Source: Pristionchus mayeri | Lineage: Eukaryota; Nematoda; Chromadorea; Rhabditida; Neodiplogasteridae | Reading direction: 5' to 3' | DNA length: 64,000 nt | Assembly (NCBI GenBank): GCA_036245805.1 | Contig: BTRK01000003.1 | Location: forward strand, 8,494,001-8,558,000 | In this document: positions 34,501 to 47,588 of the stretch, piece by piece | Position numbering within the stretch: position 1 is the first letter of the stretch | How the letters are laid out: each line of letters opens with the position of its first letter | Translations under genes and position numbers: made by a program | The notes under the pieces: generated by a model | The model's database searches: none | What the model saw: only the letters and a program-made list of their open reading frames with translations | Told to the model about the DNA's origin: nothing

Positions 34501-37500
34501 GTCACTAATCTACGGTATCTAAACAATTTCTACTTGATTTTACAATTAAATTTTTCCTATTTATTATTTCTAAACAATTCTACTTCTTGAAGTTTTGTAT
34601 TATTGAAATACTCCAAATTGTTATACTTTACAATCAGTCGGCTTATTATTATTCTTCTGATGATAATGACGATGGTGGTGATAGCGACCTTCGGTTGGCT
34701 TGCTTGTGCGTTGGTAGATGCGATTTAATCTAGTTTGTCCGCTTTCACGATGGTGCAGGAGGGCTTGGGGGGTAGCGCGTTTTTCTCTATCTAACTTCAC
34801 TCCATAATAAATTTAGATTACTAAATTTGTTTTCAAATGTTATACTTGCCGAAGATTCCTTCTGTATCTTGTCTTCTTTCCCCTATGAATGTTTCTTTGG
34901 TGGTATTAGCAATTTCAGCTCCATTCAGATCTCATGTCTTTCAAAGAACGTAGTTGCGTTTTCCACCTTGCCCTAGCCTATGCAACAGCTCTTACACCAA
35001 TGTATCGAATCTAAAGAGGAGTACCGCCCATTCTGGTGATCATGAGGTTGGGCAGAAGTGGTAGGATGAGGAGGTGGTCATTCAGTATCATAAATTGATG
35101 TCATTCATTCATCATAAATTCCGAGATGTCATTCATTCATCATAAATTCCTTAAATTGCATAACTCTAGAGTTCCATCACGCTTGATAGATAGCATGTAG
35201 CTTTGAGAGAACAAGACGATGAGACAGAGGACTAGACAAAGAGTATAAAAACAGAACAAGCTGGCAGTCGAGACTAATCAACACTCGACGTCATCACTCG
35301 CCGTCAGCTGTTACACCACCACCCGTCCTCCACGCCATGGGGGCGCACCGCTATCTCTCTATATCTTAACTCTATCTCTCTATCTCTAGTCTAGGCGCTG
35401 CATAGTGCTGTAGTACTTCCGCTACCCTAGTTATCATCCCATCCACCCATGCGTTGTCGTTACCTGCGATAAAGTTGCCCGACTGTCTAGTTGGGAAATT
35501 GTAATTCAATTCGTTCCATCGTGTTCATAGTTCCATCGGATCAGGTTCCTCTCTCTAGGAGATGAACTCAGGTATGATAGAAGGTTAGGGTAATCCACTC
35601 CCACTCGACGATTCGTAACTCCATCACGTGCTATGCGACTACAACGAGCCACTGGATGGAATACCAACAGGCCGCTGGATTCAACGCTACACAAGAGAGG
35701 CGAGATATCCTTCCCTTCATAACATGGAGGTTCTACCTGTCTCTTAGGACGAAAAATCTGATTCGAAAACACGATCTAGTACAGTTGAATTTCAACTAGA
35801 ATCGCGTAGTTAGCTAACAACCCAAGAGAGTACTCAACATCAACAAGTATCTCGCCGGACAATCGATCGTCATCCGTGATATACCTGATTAGGAGTAGCC
35901 AAGACTCCTGTCAACTAAGATTAACGCGCGGTACGCGCACCATAGCCATGTAGTTACCCCTAGTGAAGCCCATATAGAAAACCAGAAAAGTTCACGAATT
36001 TTATTTTGAGAAACAATGTGATAAAAAATATGTTCCAAATTTATCATTGCCTAAAAACAACTAGCGACTTCTGAAATATTTCTTGTGAAATGATAATAGA
36101 GGAAGGGTTGCTTGTTCAGATAAGCCCAATAGGCCTACCATTTGAGTCGGCGGCGAGCACTAATTTCTTCTGCCCAACCTCATGATCACCAGAATGGACG
36201 GTACTCCTCTTTAGATTCGATACATTGGTGTGAGAGCTGTTGCATAGGCTAGGGCAAGGTGGAAAACGCAACTACGTTCTTTGAAAGACATGAGATCTGA
36301 ATGGAGCTGAAATTGCTAATACCACCAAAGAAACTTTCATAGGGGAAGAAGACAAGATACAGAAGGCATCTTCGGCAAGTATAACATTTGAAAACAAATT
36401 TAAAACAAATTTGAACTGTAATATTTTTACTCGTACATATATATTTTTGAATCGAAGCTATGATATACTTTTCACCGATTTTGGTTCAACTTTTCATTGC
36501 CCATTTCAGCAAAAATGTTATGTTTCAAGATTTGGCGAGCGCCGCGCCAAACAAAGGAAATCGTCGCTTTGACACGCTGTGTAGACGGTGAAATAAAGGG
36601 ATTAACGTGAAAGAGGCAGTGGCTCCGCCACGCAAATGAGGTTTTCGATTCACTCTGACACGCTGTGCTTGTGATTCAATAATAATGATTCAATAATTGA
36701 ATCTCCTAATTTTAGGAATGTTGGCATAGATGATAAATCATTGTCTACGGGATAATCGCTGTAAGGTCGTCTCCTGTTGAAACTCAAAATTTGAAGGAGT
36801 GGCAACCGGGTTTTCGAGGGCGCTAATCATCATGTATGCTTCATTTTTACCAAACCGACCGGTGCAGCCGGGATGCACATTGCTCTGTTTTCGATTTTCC
36901 TAAATAACTCAAAAACTAATTATCCAATTGACATGCAATTTTTAGAGGTGGTAAACCTAATGATTAACATTATAACAAAATATATAACGTGAAATTATAT
37001 TTTTTCGAATTATATGTATAGGGTTTGCAGAGACCACTTTTTTGCTATGACCCATTTTATGCGACATTATAAAATTTTCGTATCTCGCCGATGCGTGGTT
37101 AATTGAAAATTGAAATGTGTTTCACGAAGAATGCAACATGATGTGACTGTTTAGGCAATAACTACTTAACAGAGATCTTCTGAGAGATTGCATGAAATCG
37201 AGACCCACATTTACAAACTGTTCAAAGTGCTTCAATCTGAATCCCCTTTTGGTGGTTGATTTACCTGAGTCCTAGTAACTTTCACTTAAGTCGGTGGAGC
37301 CGTAAATTCAAAACTGCCTAAAATCCGGCTCTGGTAATTTCGAAATTTCAAAAAATCCTATGTCCCTTCAAAGTTGCGTTTAAAGTCGCTTAAAAGAGCA
37401 AAATGACCGGCTCGTGGAGTCGAATAATTTCGATGTGGCCGATGAATCTGTGGAGAAAATCTACAACATTTGTTTTCGGTGGTTTGGCAAAATGCATAAA

Positions 37501-37885
37501 AATGCATGAAAAAAAATCTCCTTTTACCTGTCAGATTATTTCAGATTCGTATTCTTCGTCCTTTTCTACCCCAGGGATTTTTTTTGTAGAAATCACGAAC
37601 GTGATTTTTTTGCTTTTTTGATGTTTACATGGTGGATCGCGTGTTTTTTGAGGCATCTCTATGATACTTTTGATTGTAAAAAATGGTCGAAAAAAAGAAA
37701 AATTTTGCAAACTTTGAAAGCTGACACGTTTATATACTTCAGTATGACTTCTGTGTAGAATTTGAAGGCAATTGGACGCAGTAAACAGTATTTACAGTCA
37801 AAAATTTCATAGAGATGTCTCAAAAAACACGCGATCCACCATGTAAACATCAAAAAAGCAAAAAAAATTACGTTCGCGATTTCTA

Positions 37886-38737
37886 TTGGGGTGTCCGGAA
37901 AGTTCGTATAATGCTTCGGAAAAAGTCAGTTCGCGATCAAATGCAGTGATTGCGCAATCTGTTTGTCAACAATGTATTGCGTCACTCTGACGTTAAGTGG
38001 GATGTGGGTTGGATCAGTCTCGTAGTTTCTACACTTGTTGAAGTGGTGAAGTATAGCCGATATTTTGATACAGTTGTGTTGAATTACTGTCGGAAATCGC
38101 TCCATCGTAGATCGGATCTTCGATGGAGTGAATCATGTATAATAACCCAGCGAAGAGACAACAGTGTTTCAACACCGATGCGAAGCACAAACCCGTTCCC
38201 TTGAAGAAAATGAGGAAATTCACTGATTCTTTCTATCATTACTTGTTCCGATCTAATACGAGATCCTTCCTAATGGAACCGCCATCAATGCCGACCTCTT
38301 CTCTGAACAACTGGAAGATGTTGCGATCAGAGTCCCTCCCAGACTCCTGAATCAGGGCAAAATTCTTCTTCTGATGGACAATGCTCGCCCACATCGAGCG
38401 AAGATGACCCAGAAGAAAATGGACGAGCTGAAGATCGAGAGGATTCCCCATCCACCGTATTCCCCGGATCTCTCCCCATGCGACTACCATTGCTTCCGCT
38501 CTATCTCTGACTTCTGCAAAGGAAAGAAGTTCAAGAATCGAGATGAAGTTGTGAGGGCTTCCGTGAACGGGGCGGTCTCGAAGAAACCCGCATTCTGGAA
38601 GAGAGGAATCGAGACCCTGCCCAATCGCTGGAGGGAGGTAGTGAGAAAGAAGGGGGCATACATCGGTCACTGAGAATTGTAAAGCATTGAATAAAAAATA
38701 AAAACAAAAAATTATACGAACTTTCCGGACACCCCAA
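37886..38737 (+). mobile_element. mariner element, internally deleted
   Basis: The 852-bp element has ends TTGGGGTGTCCGGAAAGTTC and the exact inverted partner, flanked by TA. It encodes the C-terminal part of a transposase and is inserted in the right arm of the large inverted repeat. The left arm (31,870-31,885) and the copy at 51,000 preserve the empty TA site. Confidence 0.92.
38265..38673 (+). pseudogene. mariner transposase, C-terminal half
   Basis: The frame is open for about 136 codons. It has INADLFSEQLE, the second catalytic Asp in LLLMDNARPHRA, the third in YSPDLSPCDYH with 34 residues between them, and the typical FWKRGIETLPNRW end. The N-terminal DNA-binding region and the first catalytic Asp are missing, in line with the internal deletion, so it cannot transpose by itself. 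It is closely related to the transposase at 7.8-8.8 kb, but that one has frameshifts whereas this one is open. Confidence 0.88.
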
Positions 38738-39321
38738 TACAAAAAAAGATTCAACCGTATTCAACCGGTCTCCTACCATTCCACTCGTACTCACACTGCT
38801 TGATCTCGCAGATGATGCATGACTCCGTAACAGTCGTTCCACGGAACACCCCTTTTATTCAAAATGCAACTAAGAAGTACTGTATCAATCAGAAATGAAA
38901 GCAATTTTAGAAACATAAGGAAGAGCAGATCACCAGGGCAATGAGAATTACTACGGGTGATTTTACTGTCTACTTTGACAGGGAAAAATGGTGGTACTTA
39001 GGCGGGTCACTAAATAATTTCACGCATCTGCACTGGCATCACGGGTTTCACTTTGTTTTTTTGCACCGCGGGAGTCCATAATATTGCATCAATCGTTTTG
39101 TAACGTGGTATCAATGAACGAAAGTACGACAGTCCACCTGGTTAGTGAATATTTCGGTTTATTATCTTTCCTTGCAAGAGTATGACAGCTTGCTTACTCG
39201 ACTATCAACCGAACGGTCACCTTAGGGTGATTGCCGAGTAAGCGAAGGATTGACGTGAAGAGAATGAACATCGGGAATCGTTATTTATACAGCACAACTA
39301 TTTAAATATATTTATATATTT

Positions 39322-39356
<35 letters not shown>

Positions 39357-39357
<1 letters not shown>

Positions 39358-40163
39358 TCGCGAGCATAAGTCACCGGGCACTTTTGGAATGGGTTTGAAT
39401 TTTTTAACCAGGAAAATTTCAATTCTGCAACTAGGATGTTATGCACCAAATTAATCGGAGATTTTTCTTTTTGATATTGGGGTATGACGCATGCGCATAA
39501 TCGTTGCGTAGTGATGACGCAATCAAAATTCACTTTTTCAAAACGGCATTATTCTTACATGGATTTTCCCCAGCTCGCCAAACTTTCTTTCTGATGTCGC
39601 TCTAAAAACTGGAGCATCGGTCCTTCAATACATTTTGAACATTCCTATGCAAAAACCAGATTTTTACCTTCATTTCCCGTACTTATGAATGTCCAAAAAT
39701 TGGGCATTTAGAAAAGTGATTTTTTCGTACCCTGAGGGCAAATTTCGATTTAATGTTTTCATATTCTCAGGATCATCTCGGCTCATGATTGCGATCATTT
39801 TGATGCCTTGATCCACTCTCTAGCTTGACTAGGAGCCGATATCTGAATTTTCGACCTCGATTTTGCAGCAAGGCTGCAGCAAATGAAAATTTTTTTCTGG
39901 GTAGTCCTCGGGCATGACTCCAACCTCAGAAAATTTGGCGACCTGGGAAAAATCCATGTAAGAATAATGTCGTTTTGAAAAAGTGAATTTTGATTGCGCC
40001 ATCACTACGCAACGACTATGCGCTTGCGTCATACCCCAATATCAAAAAGAAAAATCTCCGATGAATTTGGTGCATAACATCCTGGTTGCAGAATTGACAT
40101 TTTCCTGGTTAAAAAATTCAAACCCATTCCAAAAGTGCCCGGTGACTTATGCTCGCGACTGTA
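39357..40163. mobile_element. foldback element in a TA repeat
   Basis: Ends ACAGTCGCGAGCATAAGTCA and the complement are flanked by (TA)n. The arms are about 250 bp, with the centre near 39,760. A half copy of the end is at 31,260-31,328. TA targeting and the ACAGT start are common in Tc1-like elements. Confidence 0.82.
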
Positions 40164-40167
40164 TATA

Positions 40168-40950
40168 TATCACGCCCCTCACGTAAGAATCGACTCAGAA
40201 TTACACTAGCTTGGCATTGAGGCAAAATTCTAAATTGTGATAAACACATTTTCAGGGTCCACTGGACCCAACTAAAATCCCTCGGCCTTAAAAAGTGTGT
40301 GGGAACATTCTTCGCCGAGTTGCTGCACCGGTCGGACCGAGCACTCCAACGTTGATGCTTCGTTGATGCCAACGTTACTCCAACGTTGATGCTCAATGAA
40401 TTTCAATGGAACCTGAAACATATCACAAAATTAATTAATTGTGTTCGCGAGAGAGCAAAATGACACGTCGATTAGCTGATTAAAATAACTTCAAATTTTC
40501 CCGAAGCGTTTTAGGTGAAAAAAACCCCTTAGGTTCCCTCGATATTCGAGCACAAGGTACTTGTTCGAATCCTCTTTTCAAGCTCTGTCTGATGGAGCAA
40601 AACAATTCGGTGATTTTGTAGCAGTTTTCAAGCTATTTGTCGTTGAATATGGGGCAATTTCAAAGATCAAAGATCGAAAAACGGTCGAGATAGGGTGATA
40701 GAGCATCAAAAAGTAGCCGCTAAGGCATCTAACAGTGAATCACCCCATCTAACGGAGAAGGGAATGGATGATTAATGTCCATTGCAATGATGTCAAGCGC
40801 CCCTATAAAAGTGTGATTGAATGATGATAAAGTACTTCCTACGCTCGCTCCCCTTCCCTGGATTACATTGCACCAATATTGCACAGGGGTTCAGGGTGTT
40901 AGAGCACTTTATCATTAACCAGCTGATCTTATATATCGACACTTGGCATT
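40168..40950. other. half copy of the ATCACGCCCCTCA foldback, then no feature
   Basis: The end at 40,168-40,330 matches the terminus of the foldback at 47,838-49,950, including GAGTTGCTGCACCGGTCG. No opposite end follows. From about 40,350 to 40,950 I see nothing but short AT-rich ORFs. Confidence 0.6.
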
Positions 40951-41163
40951 ATAAAAAGGTGTGATTCAATCACTCTTCTTCGGAATGAATTGGATGGTGA
41001 TTCATATAACGTCATGCGGTTCCTATTCCCTATTCCACTACAATCTCCCTCCCTCACGTGCACTGTCCCTTGCGACTCTCCCATCCCTGCACAACCATCA
41101 ACTAGTCTCACTGGAGTTGTTTCCTCAGCTTGCACACTCACACCCCACCCTTCCACTGTTAGC

Positions 41164-42056
41164 ATGGCGACCAGTGCCCGATCAAGTTCTGAGTACAGCA
41201 CCGCCTGTCCAACGACCATCACTGAGTGCCATCCCGGAGCAGATGCCTCACCTCGATCTCCTCTAACCACTGTCACTATGACGACACCTGAGAGATCCCA
41301 CCCTCACGCGTTCCCAGCAGAAAACGCGCATAAAACATCATCGTCGATCATGACTTCTGAACAGCACCTCGTCACCCATCATTCCCCACCCTTTTCCACG
41401 TGCAGCAGTAAAACACCCATTCGTCCAGAGATCACCACCTCGATAATGATGACTGCCGAACAGTCACTTGTCACTCCTTCATGCCCCTCCACTGTCACTG
41501 CGGCATGCAGTGTAGTGTCTCACCCGCGCATCGAGGACTTAGTTCAGCCAGAGGCAGCCACTCAGTCACCCGTTGCACATCCCCACACCCATCCCCGATT
41601 ACCAGCAACCAAGTTACAATCACCGCGTACGCTCCTGTGCCTTCTCATTTGCACCCAGTCTCTTTCCATTCTACTGCGCTCTTTAATGGGATTTCAGTGA
41701 AGCCTCCCAAGTACATCGCGCATCCCTCCGCGCAATCTCACGAGATCTCATTCGAACCATCTGCCTGTCCACCTTTCGTTCCCGTCTCTCATGAGACCAA
41801 CCATAGAGTAGCCATTGCACGTTCAGGAACACTCTACTATCCATCATACGATTCCAGTGATCACAATCATTACTCAGCGCCCAATCACTCCCCTTGTAGG
41901 GTCACTAGTTCGAACAGTCATGATCATGACAGCCTCATTCCTCATGGCAGTATCACTTCTTCCAGTGCAGAGGGGAGAGTACATGCCCACAATAGGCGCA
42001 TCATCGTCGGGACGGCGTTTGATCGACAGATACGGAAAGAGATTAGATTTTTTTAA
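41164..42056 (+). CDS. Ser/Thr/Pro-rich ORF, right inverted copy, frameshifted
   Basis: From MATSARSS the frame runs to about residue 137 with near identity to the left copy at 31,254-30,449. Then the original frame drifts into junk and stops at 41,700, while a second frame (within 41481-42056) becomes protein-like (YAPVPSHLHPVSFHSTALF) and carries the HDHDSLIPHGSITSSS segment that the left copy also has. A one-base shift near 41,570-41,580 would explain this. Composition is Ser, Pro, His and Thr rich with no known domain. Function unknown; it may be element-derived. Confidence 0.4.
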
Positions 42057-45000
42057 TTGTGAGTTAAAATTGTATTTGTAATTAGCTGGATGTGAAATGT
42101 ACAAAAACTATCCAAAAATACTTGTTGAGCATGATGATTTTACCATTAACTATCTACGTAAATATACCTGAGTTATACTCACTGAGTACTACATGTACGC
42201 ACATTTATGAGGATTTCGATTTTGGCCTAGTACCAAGCGTCTACACACAAATGCTCATTCATTCAGATAGTCTTTCTTAAGCGCACCCTGTTCAGAATTT
42301 ACCATCGAGCATATATGTTTAGATATTATTTTATAAAATTCTATCGGAGCAAAATCGCTTCTCAGTTTCGACGACCATTTATATCCCGATGTTGAAACAT
42401 CACAGTTCCTATGGGTGAGGTGTGGGATACACTGTTCATTTCAAGCAATAATAGAACCTAAATGCGTTAATACAGAAACCAAATCTGAATTTTACCCCCC
42501 CCCCCCCATCACTTTATCTGTTTCACCATGTTCCCGAAAGCGCAAGTCCTATTGTTAAGCAATAAGACTTTGGACAATGCTCGTATAACCACCCAAAATG
42601 TCAAGCGCACTTTTTCAGCTACCTTCATCCGTTCTGATAAAGTCGATTCTGCTATAGTCGTCGCACGTGGTATCTCGAGTTTACAGCCCACCAGTTGTTG
42701 CACGAGTCATAGTTTCCTTTACCTAAAGTGAGAAAATTCGCCAGTGCGTCTTGTGACTCACTATGCTACAAAGACCACGCGTTCGTCAGAGAATTTATAG
42801 TATGCATTTTTTCTTCCAAAATATTACGCGTACTAAACACTATCGACGCTAACACCTGGCAGTCCTGGGTTTTCCCGTTCTCGCACAATTTGCTCACCCG
42901 CGAACACAAACTGCTCGTCGTAGTCGAAGAAGGAGGGCAGATGGACGCCGCTGATCACGAGAAACACCCAAGGGAGAGAAAAGGAGCGCACGGACGACGA
43001 ATGTCGTACAAGCAACTCTGAATAAAAAGGGACTGTCCTTTGTATTTCCACAGCCAACCTCTACTGCAAGAGGCAGCAATGATTATTTAATTTGCCTAGA
43101 TGCGAAATTAGTGATATTTATTTTTTCAACCGCATAGCTCTAAGGTATCAATGAGTTCAGCAATGGATTTGATATCGTTCACTCGTGAAACGAAATATCG
43201 TGTTATCAAAAATCGAACACCATAATTTCAGATGCATCAAAACTGGAATTTAACTGCAAATACAAGACATTTCACCGGGAATTACACCTATGTACGCCTC
43301 CTCCATATTATAGCGTATACCCATGATACATGATTTCTCATCGCGAAGCAAGAGAAATGCCGGTAATCTCGGATTAAGCAATTTCCGTAGATTCTCTTGA
43401 TATACCGTCGATCAATCGATCTACGTATTCCGACTGGCGCGTGCACTAACCATGGAAGATAAAAATTAAATATAAAGTAACACTACAGGGAATGCGATCC
43501 ATGATGAAAGCATGTTTCACAGAAGATGCTATTCAATATTATGCATATGTAATGTGATTCGAAGTCCAGAAAAATAAAACGTAGATTGTAGTCAGTTGAG
43601 TGCTTCGTGCAAGATTCGAATTCGATGAGCTCGCAATCCAAGCCGATTCACGAGTGGCATATCTTAATCAAAATAATATATCAGTTTTGTGATGCTAGCG
43701 ATTTGCATTTGAAACGAACATTAACTGATCTCACCGGATCGCATGGTATACCTCTCGCGGAACATGGGTGATGCAGGCGTACAACAGAGATAAAGTCACG
43801 TTACGAGCTGGAAGGAAAGTATTAGAAAACCGAAGGTGGTCGGAATCTCCAACACGTGCATATGCACATTCGCAGCCGCCTATAGCATTAGTAAGTATTT
43901 AGTAGCAAATACTTTTAAGGGGGATTTTAGATAAAGAAGAAGAGAAAAATTGGCATATATGCTCTATGAACCGTATGTGAAGAATGCATCGACAATCCTA
44001 GAAAACACTTTCGGACTTTGCCGAGTCTGAAAATTCGCGACGGCCCATTGAGCCTGTGTTTCACTATTGAGATAAAGTATCAATCAGGTGCCCATGGAAT
44101 GTTGGTACTGTTATTGCCGATGGAGCAAACAAAATTTCAATTTTCGATAAATTCACAGTTTATAATTTTCCGTATTCAAATGTATGGTCAACTCCACCCG
44201 CCAGATATCACTTTCCGCAACATCGGAAAAACAATGGTTCGGAGAAAATGACGGTCAAGGGGAAATCTCCGAAAAAAAAATACTTAAAGAAGAGCTCCGG
44301 GGAATGTTGCGTTTTAGAGACGCTCTCCTTGCAGTCAATATAACGTCAGAAAAGAGTTTTTCGTATTCACACTTCAAGAGAATGATAAGATATGGGGAAT
44401 TGAAGATCCGTGATTTTTTTGTAGAAGAGCGAGCAAAAATAATCCTACATCGTAATTTTCGGACTATAGATAAAATAACTACAGTATTTCGCGTAATACG
44501 TACAAAAAGCAACATCGAAACTCTGTGGACGCTCTTTTCGTTGTTTTTATATGGAAAACAATTATATGGAAAACAGTGAAGAAGAATTACAATTTGCAGT
44601 ATTTAGGCAGTAGTCACAACCTTCATTCACCAGGTGGTTGCTAATAAATTCTGCCCTGCACAACTGAAAATGAGTAAGGGTTAATTTCGGACACAAACTA
44701 ACTCCCTGATTAAATTGTTAAAGCAGACAAATCAGAGAACAAAGAATTCTTCCCCCATCTGGAGACATTGTTGTCGTCAGTCTCTTCGAACATCGCCACA
44801 GGAAGGAAGTGTGCAGAAGCGAGTAGGTATGTTCAGGGCTAGGCGTGTTTGAACGAAAATCTTACCCTAGAATCAATGAAACGCGACTCTGAAATTTGGT
44901 ATGCAAGTTACACAACCGAGAACTACTATGCATACCGGTATTCAGGAATGCAATATATTTTGTGAAGAATATTTGGTTGCTATGAGAAATATTATTACAA

Positions 45001-45500
45001 TTGACGATGAATTTAAAGGACACATGATACATTTCACAAAATAATAAGAGAATTGCAAGATTTTCAATCCCACCCTCCCTATACTACAAATAGGCTAATT
45101 TCGCAAGTTTTATTGTAGCAAATGTTTATTGTCGTGTACATATTTTCTCAATGCAATGTTGCATATCTGGATGAGTTATTTTTTCGACTATGACGGCGAA
45201 GACTATTGATTTAGAGATCGCTCCATTGAAGAAAAAAATATTTTGCTATCAAGTTAGTGTTTCACACAGAGTATTTCTAGCAAGCTATTTGCACAACAGT
45301 GATAGTACGAAGACGGTTAGGGTTATTAACACAGAACATTCAACATATTCCGCACTTAAAACAGATACCCTATTTTTTTTAATTCCGTTGTTTGTCAAAT
45401 TCAAGGGAGGTGATAATTATACATTACAATAAACTTTCATATCTTGGTTCCTCAAACAAGATAGTCCACTAATATTCGTATTTTTTTCTGATCACTGTTC
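42057..45500. other. long stretch without a supported gene
   Basis: A C-run lies at 42,498-42,510. Plus-strand ORFs 42528-42731 and 42728-43021 and the longer 44184-44579 (131 codons, Lys/Arg/Phe rich) are the only frames of note. None has a recognised motif or a convincing splice partner, and the last is compatible with chance in AT-rich DNA. Confidence 0.35.
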
Positions 45501-45509
45501 ATCGATGGG

Positions 45510-45617
45510 TCAATTCTGTAGCTCTCTCTTTCTCTCTCGCTCTCCGCACTCAAGTTCTGCCTCATCAGGTGAAGAATTATTTTGTTGAACGGGATCAGCA
45601 GCGCCTATTGAAGGCTC
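45510..45617 (-). CDS. possible terminal exon, acidic then Arg-rich peptide
   Basis: After a TATTTCAG acceptor, 36 codons (EPSIGAADPVQQNNSSPDEA and an ECGERERKRELQ end) run to a TGA at 45,510. Splice signal and composition suggest a genuine last exon on the minus strand. The upstream exons may have been displaced by the foldback at 45,884-47,588. No family recognised. Confidence 0.35.
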   Translation of the reverse strand, partial: EPSIGAADPVQQNNSSPDEAELECGERERKRELQN

Positions 45618-45883
45618 CTGAAATATTACATATATACGTTTACTGTGAAAGGAGAAACAAGCGAATCGAACGAATAAAGACAGCAATTGGAATCGATTAG
45701 TCAGTGATTCACAGATTCGATTAGTTATTGATTCACAGAGACAACTGTGGAGGTGAATTAGGACTGCAAGAGTCCGACTTGAGGAAGCGGTACAGGGCTT
45801 TGCGATTCATCATCTTATAATCGTTTATTACAACAAACTATGCAATACGGGAAGAGTTGTTCTCTTAAAATCTATCAAAACGC

Positions 45884-47588
45884 TGTCTCCCTAAGAGCGT
45901 CGGAGTAGGGGGCACAATCGTTCAAAGTCATTACCGGAAGATCAAACTTTGTGGCCAGAGTGCCTATGGGTGGGATACACTTCAGCCAAAACTTTGGACC
46001 CAAAAGTTGATCTTTGGTCTTTAAGATCGAAAAATTTCATAATCATTTTAACCCTACATGTTATACACCATTCGAAAGAGCATAAAAAGTTATGCCCGAA
46101 ACCAAGTTTTCCAGTTCCTAGGACTACTTGTTATCGAAAAATTTAAGAAAATATGAAAATTAACAGATTTTTTGAAATTCATAAAAATTAAACACCATGC
46201 TAACACCGCTGGGACATCCTGGATTTTTGATATTATGTGTGAAATTTTACAGGCAATTTAGCAAAAAATAAGCAGTAATGAAATTTTAGTGTGAACATGC
46301 ACTAATCTTCGATAATCTAGCGCGCAATTGTCGACGCAGGTTCGAATCCGCTCGGGTGCACCAACTTTTTGCCAATTTATTTTAAACCACGTATGGCATT
46401 TTCGATCAAATTCTCGATATATATGATGATTATTATTCAATTTGATATTGCTTTGGGATATTTCATATGCAATTTATCTCTATGATGATGAAAAATCAAT
46501 GATCAATTATCATGCACATTCATACGTCTATCTGCATAAACTCTGTGAGCTCTAATTCGTCTGTGTTTCGTCTCCATGGATGATACAAACTACAAACTAC
46601 AAACTACAACTACAAACTACAAACTGAAACGCGATACAAACTGAAACTTCTCGAATTAGAACTCGGTTTGTTTAAGCAATAGTTATGTAGCCGGAAAGTT
46701 GATTGGTAGACCAATAGATAAATGTGCTGGAATCAATATCGTCGATACAGCGTGAAGTGTGCTGATAAGAAATGAAAAAGCGAGCATTTCCCTTTTACCA
46801 GCTCTGTCTCATTTTTTGGTATTCTTATCTTCCCGCGAAAGAGATAAGGCGCACTCAAGCTGTCAACGCGTCCGTGAAAATTGCAAACGGTGAAAATATG
46901 AACAATATCATGCACAAAAGAGAAATATGATTGACTACCAGGATACGAAATTAGGGGTTAACCAGTTTCGTTTAACTAGTATCAGCGGAATTCGCAGTAC
47001 AAAAGTTTTCGAAAATCCACCATAATAGCATAATGCATGCATGTCAACACTAAAAAATAACAAAAAATGCAAAAAAAGCTTGGCAAAAAGTTGGTGCACC
47101 CGAGCGGATTCGAACCTGCGTCGACAATTGCGCGCTAGATTATCGAAGATTAGTGCATGTTCACACTAAAATTTCATTACTGCTTATTTTTTGCTAAATT
47201 CTCTGTGAAATTTCGCACATAATATCAAAAATCCAGGATGTCCCAGCGGTGTTAACATGGTGTTTAATTTTTATGAATTTCAAAAAATCTGTTAACTTTC
47301 ATATTTTCTTAAATTTTTCGATAACAAGTAGGCCTAGGAACTCGAAAACTTGGTTTCGGTCATCTTTTTATGCTCTTTCGAATGGTGTATAAAATGTAGG
47401 GTTAAAATGAGGATGAAATTTTTCGATCTGAAAGACCAAAGATCAACTTTTGGGTCCAAATTTTTGGCTGAAGTGTATCCCACCCATAGGCACTCTGACC
47501 ACAAAGTTTGAGCTTCCGGTAATGACTTTGAACGATTGTGCCACTTCTCCTCCGGAATCTGACGTTCTTAGGGAGACAGAGTTTTAAA
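45884..47588. mobile_element. 1.7-kb foldback carrying tRNA-like ends
   Basis: Left arm 45,884-46,383 and right arm 47,085-47,588 are inverted copies bounded by AAAACGCTGTCTCCCTAAG and its partner. At the inner edge of each arm is a tRNA-like segment (CGCAGGTTCGAATCCGCTCG). The 700-bp loop has no gene. Confidence 0.85.
46316..46366 (+). other. tRNA 3'-half-like sequence with CCA
   Basis: A box B (GGTTCGAATCC) is followed by CGGGTGCACCA, which reads like a T arm, acceptor 3' strand and a CCA end. It is mirrored at 47,098-47,148. The CCA would fit an origin from a mature tRNA, but the 5' half does not fold with it. Confidence 0.4.

Larger units (their letters stand above)
31345..39345. mobile_element. 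8-kb inverted-repeat structure with 2-kb arms
   Basis: Left arm about 31,354-33,295 pairs with right arm 36,575-39,325 in inverse orientation; the right arm is longer because of a mariner insertion and a 75-bp extra segment near 39,205-39,275. The loop holds another large palindrome (33,418-34,030 against 35,110-35,726) and a third inverted pair (34,800-35,066 against 36,160-36,400). All short ORFs here arise from arm sequence. A single arm-end copy recurs at 50,966-51,590. Confidence 0.85.

Noticed and set aside
45884..47588. CRISPR-like or regulatory repeat array
   Set aside because: The repeats are inverted arms of a transposon-like foldback with no regularly spaced units.
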